In this document: in pieces, positions 1 to 7,680 of the stretch
How the letters are laid out: every line of letters begins with the position of its first letter
How positions within the stretch are numbered: position 1 is the first letter of the stretch
Source: an uncultured Subdoligranulum sp.
GTDB lineage: Bacteria; Bacillota_A; Clostridia; Oscillospirales; Ruminococcaceae
Length of the DNA stretch: 24,224 bases
Direction: 5' to 3'
Assembly: GCF_937890665.1 (NCBI RefSeq)
Contig: NZ_CALADU010000099.1
Coordinates: 1-24,224, forward strand
Translations under genes and position numbers: made by a program
The notes under the pieces: model-generated
What the model saw: only the letters and a program-made list of their open reading frames with translations
Database searches by the model: none
What the model was told of the DNA's origin: nothing

Positions 1-150
1 TGCGGCTATGTAAACCCTGCTTGAAGCAACATCCGTATGGGACAGAATGCGGAGCCTCGCGCGTCCCGGTGATGGCGTGAGCCTTGCGGCGACGCAAGGC
101 CAAGATAGATCGTCGTTTGATACAGAACCCGGCTTACGGTCCAGTCGTTT
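1..150 (+). ncRNA. rnpB: RNase P RNA (type A), 5'-truncated
   Basis: This is the 3' portion of the catalytic RNA of ribonuclease P, which matures tRNA 5' ends. The visible signatures are GTAAACCC (10-17) followed by GAAGCAA (23-29), the GCAAGGCCAAGATAGAT stretch near 95-111, and the nearly invariant ACAGAACCCGGCTTAC (122-137), which forms the 3' strand of helix P4 in bacterial RNase P RNAs. The 5' half lies outside the window. The exact 3' end is uncertain and is placed at about 145-152 by analogy with E. coli, which ends about 15 nt after the GGCTTA motif. No protein-coding reading of this stretch is convincing. A terminator follows at 164-203. Confidence 0.9.
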
Positions 151-163
151 TTCTGAAAAGTCT

Positions 164-203
164 CAGCACACCTACGCTTTTTGGCGTGGATGTGCTGTTT
201 TTT
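164..203 (+). terminator. Rho-independent terminator of rnpB
   Basis: The arms at 164-177 and 184-197 pair over 14 positions, with G-U or near-complementary pairs in the middle. The loop is T-rich and a run of six T follows at 198-203. It sits directly downstream of the RNase P RNA. Confidence 0.88.
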
Positions 204-219
204 GTTCCAAACATTGGGT

Positions 220-248
220 TTGCATCTCGGGCAGCTTTGTGTTATAAT
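220..248 (+). promoter_or_regulatory. Promoter for the RluA-family gene and probably the M23 gene
   Basis: A perfect -10 TATAAT (243-248) lies 17 bp after TTGCAT (220-225), which matches the -35 consensus only at TTG. It follows the rnpB terminator and precedes the first coding region, so transcription would begin near 255. That makes the ATG at 257 an unlikely start. Confidence 0.7.
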
Positions 249-283
249 ACCCCCATATGGGTGCAGAAGGGAGAAGTAGGACG

Positions 284-1183
284 ATGGAACTGCGCTATAT
301 CGTCCCACCCGAAGCAGAAGGTCAACGGCTTGGCATGTTTCTGCGCACCCGCGGTGTGACAGCGGGATTGATTAAATCAGTCAAACACAGAGGCGAAGGC
401 TTTAGGGCAGATGGCACTCCGCTGCACACAGATCAGCCTGTTCATACCGGACAGCAGATTACCTTTACACTGCCTCCTGAGCAGGAAACCAGTGTATCGG
501 CACAGCCGATCCCGTTGGAGATTGCGTATGAGGATGACTTTGCCGCCGTGTTGGATAAGCCTGCTGGATTGGCGGTTCATCCCACCCTCAATTATCCGGA
601 TCATACGCTGGCAAATGGATGGATCTATCACCTGAAATGTCAGGGAAAAACAGGTGTGTTCCGTCCAGTGAACCGGATTGATAAAAACACCAGCGGCCTT
701 GTGCTATGCGCGCAAAATGCATTTGCGGCCCCTCTATTGGCAAATGGTGTACAAAAATGTTATCTGGCGATTGTACAGGGGAAAATGCCGTTAGGGATTG
801 GCGCCGTAGAGGCGCCAATCGGCAGACGCGGTGATTCCATTATCGGACGTTGCGTCACAGCAGAAGGAAAGTATAGTCTGACAGAGTATACGGTTTTGGC
901 GTCCGATGCACAGTTTAGCCTATTGGCTTGCATACCGCGCACGGGGCGTACCCATCAAATCCGTGTGCATATGGCGTATATTGGCCATCCCTTGGCTGGG
1001 GATACCCTTTACGGCGGCGATACGAAGGAAATCGCACGCCATGCTTTGCATTGTGCAGTACTGCGCTTTGCGCATCCCTTAACACGAAATTCCATCAAAG
1101 TAACCAGTGCGCTTCCGCAGGATATGCTACAGTTGGCGCAAAACCATCAGCTGTTGGACGGCTGGAATTGGGAAGAACTTTGA
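284..1183 (+). CDS. RluA/RluD-family 23S rRNA or tRNA pseudouridine synthase
   Basis: The 299-residue protein isomerises specific uridines in rRNA or tRNA to pseudouridine. The catalytic motif NRIDKNTSGL (residues 130-139, Asp133 as nucleophile) and the C-terminal RTGRTHQIRVHM and GHPLAGDTLYGG blocks are diagnostic of the RluA family. The first 65 residues resemble a degenerate S4-like RNA-binding domain. I chose ATG 284 because it has an AAGGGAG ribosome binding site about 11 nt upstream. The in-frame ATG at 257 would be almost leaderless from the promoter at 220-248. The M23 gene follows after 66 nt without a visible terminator. Which uridine is modified (RluD-, RluC- or RluA-type) cannot be decided from sequence. 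Confidence 0.9.
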   Translation: MELRYIVPPEAEGQRLGMFLRTRGVTAGLIKSVKHRGEGFRADGTPLHTDQPVHTGQQITFTLPPEQETSVSAQPIPLEIAYEDDFAAVLDKPAGLAVHPTLNYPDHTLANGWIYHLKCQGKTGVFRPVNRIDKNTSGLVLCAQNAFAAPLLANGVQKCYLAIVQGKMPLGIGAVEAPIGRRGDSIIGRCVTAEGKYSLTEYTVLASDAQFSLLACIPRTGRTHQIRVHMAYIGHPLAGDTLYGGDTKEIARHALHCAVLRFAHPLTRNSIKVTSALPQDMLQLAQNHQLLDGWNWEEL

Positions 1184-1249
1184 GGAAAAGGAACCCTAAG
1201 CATCGTCTTGTCTTTGCCACGTTGCTGCGCGGAAAGGAGACCCTACACT

Positions 1250-3100
1250 TTGAATCCTACTGAGACTGATAAAAAACCAAAAAAGAAGAAAAACAGCAGC
1301 CTTTCTCAGCGTCTGGACGATTGGCGCTGTAAGCGGACGGTTCGTGCCTGGCATCGCAAAAAGAAGCGGGCTAAACGTCGCGGCCGCGTCCTAAATATCT
1401 TTGATAAGATTCCTTATGCCTACATTATCGGCGATTTTTTGTACTTAGTCGGCTTTTGGGTCGAGTATGCGGGCGTCTGTACTTGGCGTAGAGTGGGCGT
1501 GGCGGTGCGCGCTATTGCGGCAACTCTGGGCAACCTGTTGCTGTTGGTAATGCGGCCGTTTGTGCTGGGCATAATGACGCTGGTAGAGGATCTTACCAGC
1601 CCGTTTACCCGGATGGCTTCCGGTCTGCGGCATATTCGCCAACTATCAGAAGAGCTGGAAGAAGAAGATGCTGGCCAAATCCGCGCTGCGAAGCTGCGAT
1701 ATTTTCGCAGTGGCGTGAAAAAGTACTATCCCATTGTATGGAATGCCATTACCTATTTTCTTCCTGCGTTGGCGGCGGCTGCCCTGATTGTGGTGGTTCG
1801 CAATGGCCTGAATTTGCAGTTCGTTCTGAATGTTCAAGTGAATGGCGAAACCGTAGGGTATGTGGCCAACGAGCAGGTGTTTGAAAACGCTCGGGATGAC
1901 GTGCAGTCACGTATCAACACGGCTAAAAGTATGCTGGTGGAAAGCGGTACAGCTGTGCCGGATACACAGTGGAACGTTTCGCCGACCTATACGCTGGCTA
2001 TTTCCGGGCAGACAATGACGGAAAGTGAAATCGCCAATGCGATTTTGCGTACTGCCAGTGATGAGATCGTTGATGCTACGGCTGTATACATTGATGGTGA
2101 GCTGCGCTTTGTTACGACAGAAGGCGATCACCTTCGCACGTATTTGGAGAGCATCAAGGAACCCTACGAAGATACCTTGGATCCTTCGGTTTATACTGCG
2201 TTTGCTCATGAAATTCGACTGATGGATGGCGTGTATCTAAATGAGTCTATCAGTTCTTATAGTGACATCATCAATGAGCTGAATGCGGGATCTGGCATTC
2301 AGACCTATACTGCGGAAGAGGGCGATACGGTCCAAAGCATTGTAGAGGCCACCGGCGTTAGCTTTGACTCGTTGGCGCAGATGAATCCGGAGTTGTTGAC
2401 GCTGAATCAAAAAGTTGATGAAGGCACAGAATTGATTACCGGTGTTGCCTCGGCAGAATTGCTGAAGGTAAAAGTGGTGCGCCGTGAAACCGAGACGGTT
2501 GCGATTCCCTACGATACGCAAAATTCGGAATCTGATGAATACGATTTCGGTAAAGTGGTAACGGTACAGGAGGGTCAAGACGGCTCGGAAGACGTGACGT
2601 ATGAAGTTACGATGATCGACGGTGTGGTAACGGATCGCCAAGCGATTGCCTATAACGTCACGAAGGAAGCCGTTCCGGAAATTACGGTAACAGGTACCCG
2701 TTTGAAGAGCGGTATGGTTGCCCAGATCGGTTCTGGCAGCTTCATTTGGCCGGTGCCTAATTATAAGTATGTCAGCCGCTGGATGAGCAGCGGACACCGT
2801 GGCGCTGATATTTGTGCTGCATATGGCACGACGATCATTGCTTCCGATTCCGGAACGGTCATTGCGGCCGGCTGGCATTACTCGTACGGCAACTATGTAG
2901 AGATTGATCATGGCAATGGGTATAAGACACTGTATGCCCATATGTCGTCTATCTCGGTGGCACAGGGACAAGCTGTTGCGCAGGGCGAAAAGATCGGTGA
3001 AGTGGGTTCTACGGGTAACTCTACCGGTAACCATTGTCACTTCGAAATGTACTACAATGGATCTCTGTTCAGTGCCCAGACTTTGTTCCCCAACATGTAA
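1250..3100 (+). CDS. Membrane-anchored LysM-G5-M23 peptidoglycan hydrolase
   Basis: A 616-residue envelope protein, probably a zinc endopeptidase that cuts peptidoglycan cross-bridges. The N-terminus is very basic. Hydrophobic stretches lie near 55-75 and 84-112, and a clear transmembrane helix near 165-184 is followed by an extracellular region. A LysM-like module occupies about 351-396 (EGDTVQSIVEATGVS, then NPEL) and a G5-like module about 404-484. The C-terminal M23 domain (about 512-612) has HRGAD (His516, Asp520), YAH (His564) and HCH (His595/His597), the expected Zn ligands and catalytic histidine, so it looks active. I chose TTG 1250 because AAAGGAG lies 10 nt upstream (1233-1239). 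An upstream TTG at 1208 has no such site. The long cytoplasmic or multi-helix N-terminus is unusual for a LysM-M23 protein. Confidence 0.88.
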   Translation: MNPTETDKKPKKKKNSSLSQRLDDWRCKRTVRAWHRKKKRAKRRGRVLNIFDKIPYAYIIGDFLYLVGFWVEYAGVCTWRRVGVAVRAIAATLGNLLLLVMRPFVLGIMTLVEDLTSPFTRMASGLRHIRQLSEELEEEDAGQIRAAKLRYFRSGVKKYYPIVWNAITYFLPALAAAALIVVVRNGLNLQFVLNVQVNGETVGYVANEQVFENARDDVQSRINTAKSMLVESGTAVPDTQWNVSPTYTLAISGQTMTESEIANAILRTASDEIVDATAVYIDGELRFVTTEGDHLRTYLESIKEPYEDTLDPSVYTAFAHEIRLMDGVYLNESISSYSDIINELNAGSGIQTYTAEEGDTVQSIVEATGVSFDSLAQMNPELLTLNQKVDEGTELITGVASAELLKVKVVRRETETVAIPYDTQNSESDEYDFGKVVTVQEGQDGSEDVTYEVTMIDGVVTDRQAIAYNVTKEAVPEITVTGTRLKSGMVAQIGSGSFIWPVPNYKYVSRWMSSGHRGADICAAYGTTIIASDSGTVIAAGWHYSYGNYVEIDHGNGYKTLYAHMSSISVAQGQAVAQGEKIGEVGSTGNSTGNHCHFEMYYNGSLFSAQTLFPNM

Positions 3101-3137
3101 GCCCGCTTAAAAAAGTGGCTGTACACCGTTATACTCT

Positions 3138-3184
3138 AGTGCTTTTTCACAAAGATTTTGCAATTCTATGGAAGAGCACTTTTC
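3138..3184 (+). terminator. Possible weak terminator after the M23 gene
   Basis: Arms 3138-3148 and 3170-3180 can form about 11 pairs, two of them G-U, with a 21-nt loop and a short T-run ending at 3183. The stem is AT-rich and the T-run short, so termination would be weak. It abuts the -35 region of the murA promoter. Confidence 0.35.
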
Positions 3185-3208
3185 AAAAACAGCGAAATGG
3201 TGTATAAT
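3180..3208 (+). promoter_or_regulatory. Promoter for murA
   Basis: TATAAT at 3203-3208 is a perfect -10 box. TTTTCA (3180-3185) stands 17 bp upstream and matches the -35 consensus at four of six positions. Transcription would begin near 3215, leaving a leader of about 67 nt that contains a GCGGGC/GCCCGC inverted repeat (3227-3232 and 3256-3261) of unknown significance. Confidence 0.65.
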
Positions 3209-3281
3209 TAGGCAAAGTGCGTAAAGGCGGGCTGCCGCAATGAATTTGTGAGTAGGCCCGCTGCACAAAGGAGAGCTACAT

Positions 3282-4565
3282 TTGGAAAAATTTGTGATCC
3301 GCGGGGGAACCCCGCTGCATGGCGACGTGAACATCGGCGGTGCCAAGAACGCTGCGGTGGCCATTTTGCCTGCCACGATTTTAGCAGCAGATAAATGTTT
3401 GATTGAAAACCTTCCCTGCATTAGCGACGTGATGGCATCGCTCCAAATTTTGAGCGAACTCGGCGCCAACATTCGTATGGTTAGCCGCAGTACCTATGAG
3501 ATTGACACCACGCATCTCGACTGTACAGAAGTCTCGAATGAGCTTTCTCGACAGATGCGCGCCAGTTATTATTTCTTGGGTGCATTGCTGGGACGTTTTG
3601 GTTCAGGTCAAGTGGCGATGCCGGGTGGTTGCAATTTGGGACCGCGCCCGATCGATCAGCATCTGAAAGCCTTTACGGCGTTTGGTGCGGATGATTCGGT
3701 GGAGTATGGTCAGATTCATGTGAAGGCCGATAAATTGGTCGGTGCGCATGTTTTCTTTGATACCGTTTCGGTAGGCGCTACCATGAATGCCATGCTGGCT
3801 GCCGTTTTGGCAGAAGGAACTACCATTCTGGAAAATGTGGCCCGCGAACCGCATATTGTGGATTTGGCCAATTTTTTGAATATGATGGGTGCGGATGTAC
3901 ATGGTGCCGGCACCGATGTGATTAAAATTCATGGCGTAAAATCGCTGCATGGCTGTAATTATGCTATCATTCCGGATCAGATTGAGGCAGGCAGCTATAT
4001 GGTAGGTGCTGCCATCACCAAGGGTGATGTGACGCTGCACAACGTCATACCGAAACATCTGGAACCGATCACCGCAAAACTCCGTGCGGCTGGCTGCGAG
4101 ATTCAGGAATATGATGATGCCATTCGCATTACCCGCACAGGGGCGTTGAAGCCGTTAAAAGTTAAAACGATGCCTCATCCGGGATTCCCTACCGATATGC
4201 AGCCACTTATGACAGCTCTGCTGACCTTGGCGCAAGGAACTTCCATCGTGACAGAAGGTATTTGGGAAAACCGTTTCCGCTATGTGGATGAACTTATTCA
4301 CATGGGGGCAAACATTCAGGTGGATGGGCAGGTCGCTGTTATCGAAGGCGTCAAAGAGCTGCGTCCTGCGCCTTTGCGCGCAACGGATTTGCGGGCAGGC
4401 GCTGCGATGGTCATGGCGGCATTGTCGGCTAACGGTGTCAGCGAAATCGATGAGACGATCCACATCGAGCGTGGTTATGAGAATATTGTTGAGAAATTGC
4501 AGTTGTTGGGGGCGGATATCCGCCGCGTAGAGGTCCCGGCAAATGCCATAACCCGCGCAATATAA
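3282..4565 (+). CDS. murA: UDP-N-acetylglucosamine 1-carboxyvinyltransferase
   Basis: MurA transfers enolpyruvate from phosphoenolpyruvate to UDP-GlcNAc in the cytoplasm, the first committed step of peptidoglycan synthesis and the fosfomycin target. The 427-residue length is typical. GGAKNAA (residues 19-25) holds the conserved Lys22-Asn23. PGGCNLGPRP (114-123) holds the catalytic, fosfomycin-reactive Cys117, so no intrinsic Cys-to-Asp resistance is predicted. HPGFPTDMQP, TEGIWENRFRYVDEL and ERGYENIVEKL near the C-terminus are also family blocks. The start is TTG, with GGAGAG about 8 nt upstream. Its own promoter precedes it and a strong terminator follows within 12 nt of the stop. Firmicutes often have two paralogues; I cannot tell which this is. 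Confidence 0.96.
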   Translation: MEKFVIRGGTPLHGDVNIGGAKNAAVAILPATILAADKCLIENLPCISDVMASLQILSELGANIRMVSRSTYEIDTTHLDCTEVSNELSRQMRASYYFLGALLGRFGSGQVAMPGGCNLGPRPIDQHLKAFTAFGADDSVEYGQIHVKADKLVGAHVFFDTVSVGATMNAMLAAVLAEGTTILENVAREPHIVDLANFLNMMGADVHGAGTDVIKIHGVKSLHGCNYAIIPDQIEAGSYMVGAAITKGDVTLHNVIPKHLEPITAKLRAAGCEIQEYDDAIRITRTGALKPLKVKTMPHPGFPTDMQPLMTALLTLAQGTSIVTEGIWENRFRYVDELIHMGANIQVDGQVAVIEGVKELRPAPLRATDLRAGAAMVMAALSANGVSEIDETIHIERGYENIVEKLQLLGADIRRVEVPANAITRAI

Positions 4566-4576
4566 ATGAAAGGCCA

Positions 4577-4605
4577 GTGGGCCGCCCGATGGCGGCCCAC
4601 TTTTT
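4577..4605 (+). terminator. Strong Rho-independent terminator of murA
   Basis: A perfect 10-bp GC-rich stem (4577-4586 with 4591-4600), a CGAT loop and five T residues (4601-4605). The ribosome binding site of the next gene begins only about 15 nt later, so no complete promoter fits between terminator and gene. Confidence 0.93.
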
Positions 4606-4632
4606 ATGGCACGATATAAAGAGGAACCTTAT

Positions 4633-5424
4633 ATGGCGTTATTTACGACCTTGTATTCTGGGTCATCGGGCAACTGTGGTTTGATTTTGCAGGACCAGCA
4701 GTACCTGTTGGTGGATATGGGCAAAAGCTGCCGCACAACGGTGACGGCACTGCGCAAACTGGGGCTTGCTATCAGTGACTGTGCGGGAATTTTAGTTACA
4801 CATGAACACTCTGACCACGTGGCGGGGTTGGATACCTTTTTAAAAAAGTACCCGATGCCGGTATACGCTCGAGCGGATACTTTGGAAGTCTTGGAATCCC
4901 GTGGAACGCTGCCGCCCGCAGTAGATGGCGTGGCTGTGGATGGGGGACAGATGCTGGACATCGGAAACTTCCGCGTAACAGCCTTCCCCACAAGTCATGA
5001 CGTGCCGTGCTGTGGTTATCGTATCGTAACGCCGGACCAACATCGCATGGCTATTGCAACTGACTTGGGAACACTGACGCCTGTTGTAGAGGATAATCTG
5101 ATGGGCTGTGATCTGGTGGCGCTAGAGGCAAACTACGATTCCTTCAGCCTTCATGGTGGACCGTATCCCTACTATTTAAAAAAGCGTATTGCCAGTGATC
5201 GCGGTCATCTGGATAATAAAGCATGTGCGGCGGCAATCTTGGACTTGATTCAGGAAGGGTGCAAAAAGTTTGCGCTGTGTCATTTGAGCCAGACCAACAA
5301 TTCGCCGGAACTGGCGCTGACGACGGTGTACAATGTGCTACTTGCTGCAGGAATCCAACCCGGTCGAGATGTAATTGTGCAGGCACAAACACGAAACGAT
5401 ATCAGCCCGTATCTGGAATTCTGA
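4633..5424 (+). CDS. WalJ/YycJ-like MBL-fold metallohydrolase
   Basis: A 263-residue metallo-beta-lactamase-fold hydrolase of the YycJ/WalJ type. Related proteins are linked to DNA repair exonuclease activity and cell-wall or division coordination in Firmicutes; the substrate here is unknown. THEHSDHVAGL (residues 56-66) is the HxHxDH metal motif. Later ligand candidates lie in TSHDVPCCG, ATDLG and LCHLSQ. The N-terminal LYSGSSGNC block is typical of the family. I chose ATG 4633, with GAGGAA (4621-4626) upstream. The in-frame ATG at 4606 abuts the murA terminator T-run and lacks a ribosome binding site. rlmH follows after 13 nt, so the two are probably one operon. In Bacillus this gene sits with walKR, which are absent here. 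Confidence 0.85.
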   Translation: MALFTTLYSGSSGNCGLILQDQQYLLVDMGKSCRTTVTALRKLGLAISDCAGILVTHEHSDHVAGLDTFLKKYPMPVYARADTLEVLESRGTLPPAVDGVAVDGGQMLDIGNFRVTAFPTSHDVPCCGYRIVTPDQHRMAIATDLGTLTPVVEDNLMGCDLVALEANYDSFSLHGGPYPYYLKKRIASDRGHLDNKACAAAILDLIQEGCKKFALCHLSQTNNSPELALTTVYNVLLAAGIQPGRDVIVQAQTRNDISPYLEF

Positions 5425-5437
5425 GGCAGAGACAACG

Positions 5438-5923
5438 ATGCAAAATATAGATTTGATTTGCGTTGGAAAATTGAATGCCAGCTACTTTGCCGCTGGTGTA
5501 GCAGAATATCAGAAGCGATTGAGTGGTTTTTGTAACTTCCGTATTTTGGAGTTGCCGGAATTTGCGATTGCAGATAAAAACGCCAGCGACAAACAGATTC
5601 AAAAGGCGTTGCAAAAAGAAGGGGAAGCAATCCTCCATTCGGTGCGAAAGGGCGCCTATTTGGTGGCTTTGTGTGTGGAAGGTAAACAAATTTCCAGTGA
5701 AGAATTGGCTTCCTTGTTGGCCCAACGGGCTGGAAGCGGAGCTGGAGATGTCGCTTTTGTGATTGGGTCTTCCCATGGTTTGGATGAAAGCGTAAAACGT
5801 GCAGCGCAGGCCAAAATTAGTTTGGGACGCATTACCTTACCCCATCAGTTGGCACGACTTGTGCTGACAGAACAGTTGTACCGTGCCTGTACAATCAATG
5901 TTGGAATGAAATACCACAAATAA
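5438..5923 (+). CDS. rlmH: 23S rRNA pseudouridine-1915 N3-methyltransferase
   Basis: RlmH is a small SPOUT methyltransferase that uses S-adenosylmethionine to methylate pseudouridine 1915 in helix 69 of 23S rRNA on the assembled 70S ribosome. The 161-residue length matches the family (about 159). Visible signatures are LCVEGKQISSEELA (78-91), the knot glycine motif FVIGSSHGLDE (107-117), LPHQLARLVLTEQLYRA (134-150) and the C-terminal YHK. The usual GG in FVIGG is GS here, and the usual PYHK is KYHK. ATG 5438 fits the family N-terminus and follows a weak GAGGCAGAG site. It lies 13 nt after the MBL gene and ends at the bidirectional terminator. It modifies the product of an RluD-type synthase; the nearby RluA-family gene could be that enzyme. 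Confidence 0.95.
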   Translation: MQNIDLICVGKLNASYFAAGVAEYQKRLSGFCNFRILELPEFAIADKNASDKQIQKALQKEGEAILHSVRKGAYLVALCVEGKQISSEELASLLAQRAGSGAGDVAFVIGSSHGLDESVKRAAQAKISLGRITLPHQLARLVLTEQLYRACTINVGMKYHK

Positions 5924-5959
5924 AAAACTCCCTGCACAAAATTTGTGCAGGGAGTTTTT
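5923..5959. terminator. Bidirectional terminator between rlmH and the hydrogenase gene
   Basis: A perfect 18-bp inverted repeat (5923-5940 and 5942-5959) around one central base, with A-runs on one side and T-runs on the other. It ends the converging rlmH (+) and hydrogenase (-) transcripts and overlaps the last base of the rlmH stop codon. Confidence 0.93.
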
Positions 5960-5968
5960 GGTTAAAGA

Positions 5969-7492
5969 TTAGTACTTGAGCAAGCCGATGGAATCTTTGT
6001 AGGGTGTTTCGGTGGAATTCTTCATCTTGGCTTCGTTCTTATACTTGTTCAGCATAATGGCGCTCTTGGCGGGATCTGCCAACGTGCCGGCACCAGCAAT
6101 GCAGCCACCGGGGCAGGCCATGCCTTCCAGCAGGTAACCGTTGTACTTGCCGGCCTTGGCCATTGTCATCATCTTGCGGCAATCTGCCAAGCCTTGGGCG
6201 CTGGCAACTTTGACTTCCCGATCAGGATCGATCTTCTTGATGGCGTTGACAACTGCCTGAGCAACACCACCGGAAGCGGCGAAGCCGCGGGCATCGGCAC
6301 TGGCACTATCAAAAGCGTCATCCGGGCTGTCGGGCAGAGAAGCAAAATCGACCTCTTTGGCCTCAAACAAGCCCATCAATTCCTCGAAGGTCAACACGAA
6401 GTCAACTTCGCTGCGGACCGAACGACGGCTGGCTTCCAGCTTCTTAGCAGAGCAGGGACCCACAAAGCAGATGCGTGCATCGGGATGATCCTTTTTGATC
6501 AAACGAGCGGTCAGCACCATGGGGGTCATGGTCATGCTGATGCAGTCTGCATATTCCGGGAAGAGCTTTTTCGCCATGACGCTCCAGGCGGGGCAGCAAG
6601 AGGTACCCATGAAGGGATGCTTAGAGGGAACTTCCTCCATAAAGTCCTTTGCCTCATCGATGGTGCAAAGGTCGGCGCCGATGGCAACTTCTTCCACGTC
6701 ACTGAAGCCCAGCATCCGCATGCCTTCTTTCAATTTCGAAGGCGTCATGCCGGGGAACTGGTTGATGAAAGCGGGGGCCACAATAGCAATGACCTTGTCG
6801 CCACGCTTGATGGACTGAACTAACTGGAAGATCTGGCCTTTATCGACAATGGCGCCGAACGGGCAGTTCACAAGGCACATGCCGCAGGAAACGCACTTGT
6901 CGTAATCGATGTCGGCGCGGCCGTACTGGTCAGAGTGAATAGCACCCATGCCGCAAGCGGCAGCGCAAGGACGCTCGGTCTTGACGATCGCGCTGTACGG
7001 GCAGCTGTTGACACAGCGGCCACACTTGACGCAGAGACTCTGGTCGATATGGCTCTTACCGTTGCGGAAACTGATCGCATGCTTGGGGCAGACCTCTTGG
7101 CAGGGGTGCGCCAAGCAGCCTTGGCACATTGCGGTGACCTTAATGATCTTTTCCGGGCAGCGATTGCAAGCGAACTTGATGACGTTAATCAGCGGCGGTT
7201 CATAGTACTTGTCCGCGATAACGCTGTGCTCCAACCCCTCGCTAGCGGGAACGCTCTCGTCCAAAGGACGCAGAGAAAGACCCATGGCCAGACGGATGCG
7301 CTCCGAGATGATGGCTCTCTCCAGGAAGATGCTGCTGCGCAAAGAACCTTCCTCGCCGGGAATGATCTTGTAGGGCAGCTCACGCATCAGGTTGGCATAG
7401 TCAGACATCTCGTTGACTTCGTACGCCATACGCGCAACTTCGGTGAACACCTTGCGACGGATATCCGTAACGGGGGTGTAAATACCTCTCAT
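5969..7492 (-). CDS. [FeFe]-hydrogenase, monomeric, group B-like
   Basis: A 507-residue iron hydrogenase, probably cytoplasmic, that interconverts protons plus reduced ferredoxin with H2. The H-cluster motifs are complete: TSCCPAW (297-303, including the proton-relay and cluster cysteines), GPCSAKKLE (345-353) and MACPGGC (458-464). The N-terminal half is cysteine-rich: pairs at 109/112, a cluster at 123/126/131/135, ferredoxin-type motifs at 154/157/160/164 and 200/203/206/210, and 176/180. It has no N-terminal [2Fe-2S] domain, and the L1 motif ends AW rather than GW, which suggests the group B (B1/B3) lineage rather than classical group A. The start at 7492 has AAGGAG upstream. The frame stays open to 7720, but that part contains the promoter. 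No hydEFG maturase is in the window. Confidence 0.93.
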   Translation of the reverse strand: MRGIYTPVTDIRRKVFTEVARMAYEVNEMSDYANLMRELPYKIIPGEEGSLRSSIFLERAIISERIRLAMGLSLRPLDESVPASEGLEHSVIADKYYEPPLINVIKFACNRCPEKIIKVTAMCQGCLAHPCQEVCPKHAISFRNGKSHIDQSLCVKCGRCVNSCPYSAIVKTERPCAAACGMGAIHSDQYGRADIDYDKCVSCGMCLVNCPFGAIVDKGQIFQLVQSIKRGDKVIAIVAPAFINQFPGMTPSKLKEGMRMLGFSDVEEVAIGADLCTIDEAKDFMEEVPSKHPFMGTSCCPAWSVMAKKLFPEYADCISMTMTPMVLTARLIKKDHPDARICFVGPCSAKKLEASRRSVRSEVDFVLTFEELMGLFEAKEVDFASLPDSPDDAFDSASADARGFAASGGVAQAVVNAIKKIDPDREVKVASAQGLADCRKMMTMAKAGKYNGYLLEGMACPGGCIAGAGTLADPAKSAIMLNKYKNEAKMKNSTETPYKDSIGLLKY

Positions 7493-7557
7493 TGTGATTG
7501 CTCCTTCTTTTTGCTCCGATTTCTCCAAAACTGTTAGGTGGAGGGGGATAACCACTC

Positions 7558-7575
7558 CTGTTAAAATTTTACCAA
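7558..7575. promoter_or_regulatory. Candidate Rex (NADH/NAD+ sensor) operator
   Basis: CTGTTAAAATTTTACCAA matches the clostridial Rex consensus TTGTTAANNNNTTAACAA at 12 of 14 fixed positions (mismatches at 7558 and 7572). It overlaps the -10 element of the hydrogenase promoter, where a bound repressor would block RNA polymerase. The match and overlap are seen; Rex binding is inferred. Confidence 0.65.
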
Positions 7576-7594
7576 AAAGACCCATGTTTGGCAA
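7566..7594 (-). promoter_or_regulatory. Promoter of the [FeFe]-hydrogenase gene
   Basis: On the minus strand, TTGCCA (7594-7589) is followed after exactly 17 bp by TAAAAT (7571-7566). Transcription would begin near 7559 and give a leader of about 66 nt before the ATG at 7492. Confidence 0.8.
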
Positions 7595-7607
7595 GAGGGC
7601 AGGCAAC

Positions 7608-7644
7608 AAAAAAACAGGGAAAATCATAAGAATTTCCCTGTTTT
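7608..7644 (-). terminator. Terminator of mtaB
   Basis: Minus-strand hairpin with a perfect 12-bp stem (7644-7633 with 7622-7611) and a 10-nt loop. The run of T continues to 7608. It lies between the mtaB stop and the hydrogenase promoter, so the two minus-strand genes are separate units. Confidence 0.87.
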
Positions 7645-7680
7645 CTGGGTTGTGGATCTTTTGTATCCGAAAAATGGGAC

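Noticed and set aside
2237..3040. 267-codon minus-strand frame inside the M23 gene
   Set aside because: Antisense shadow, arginine/histidine-rich, no motif.
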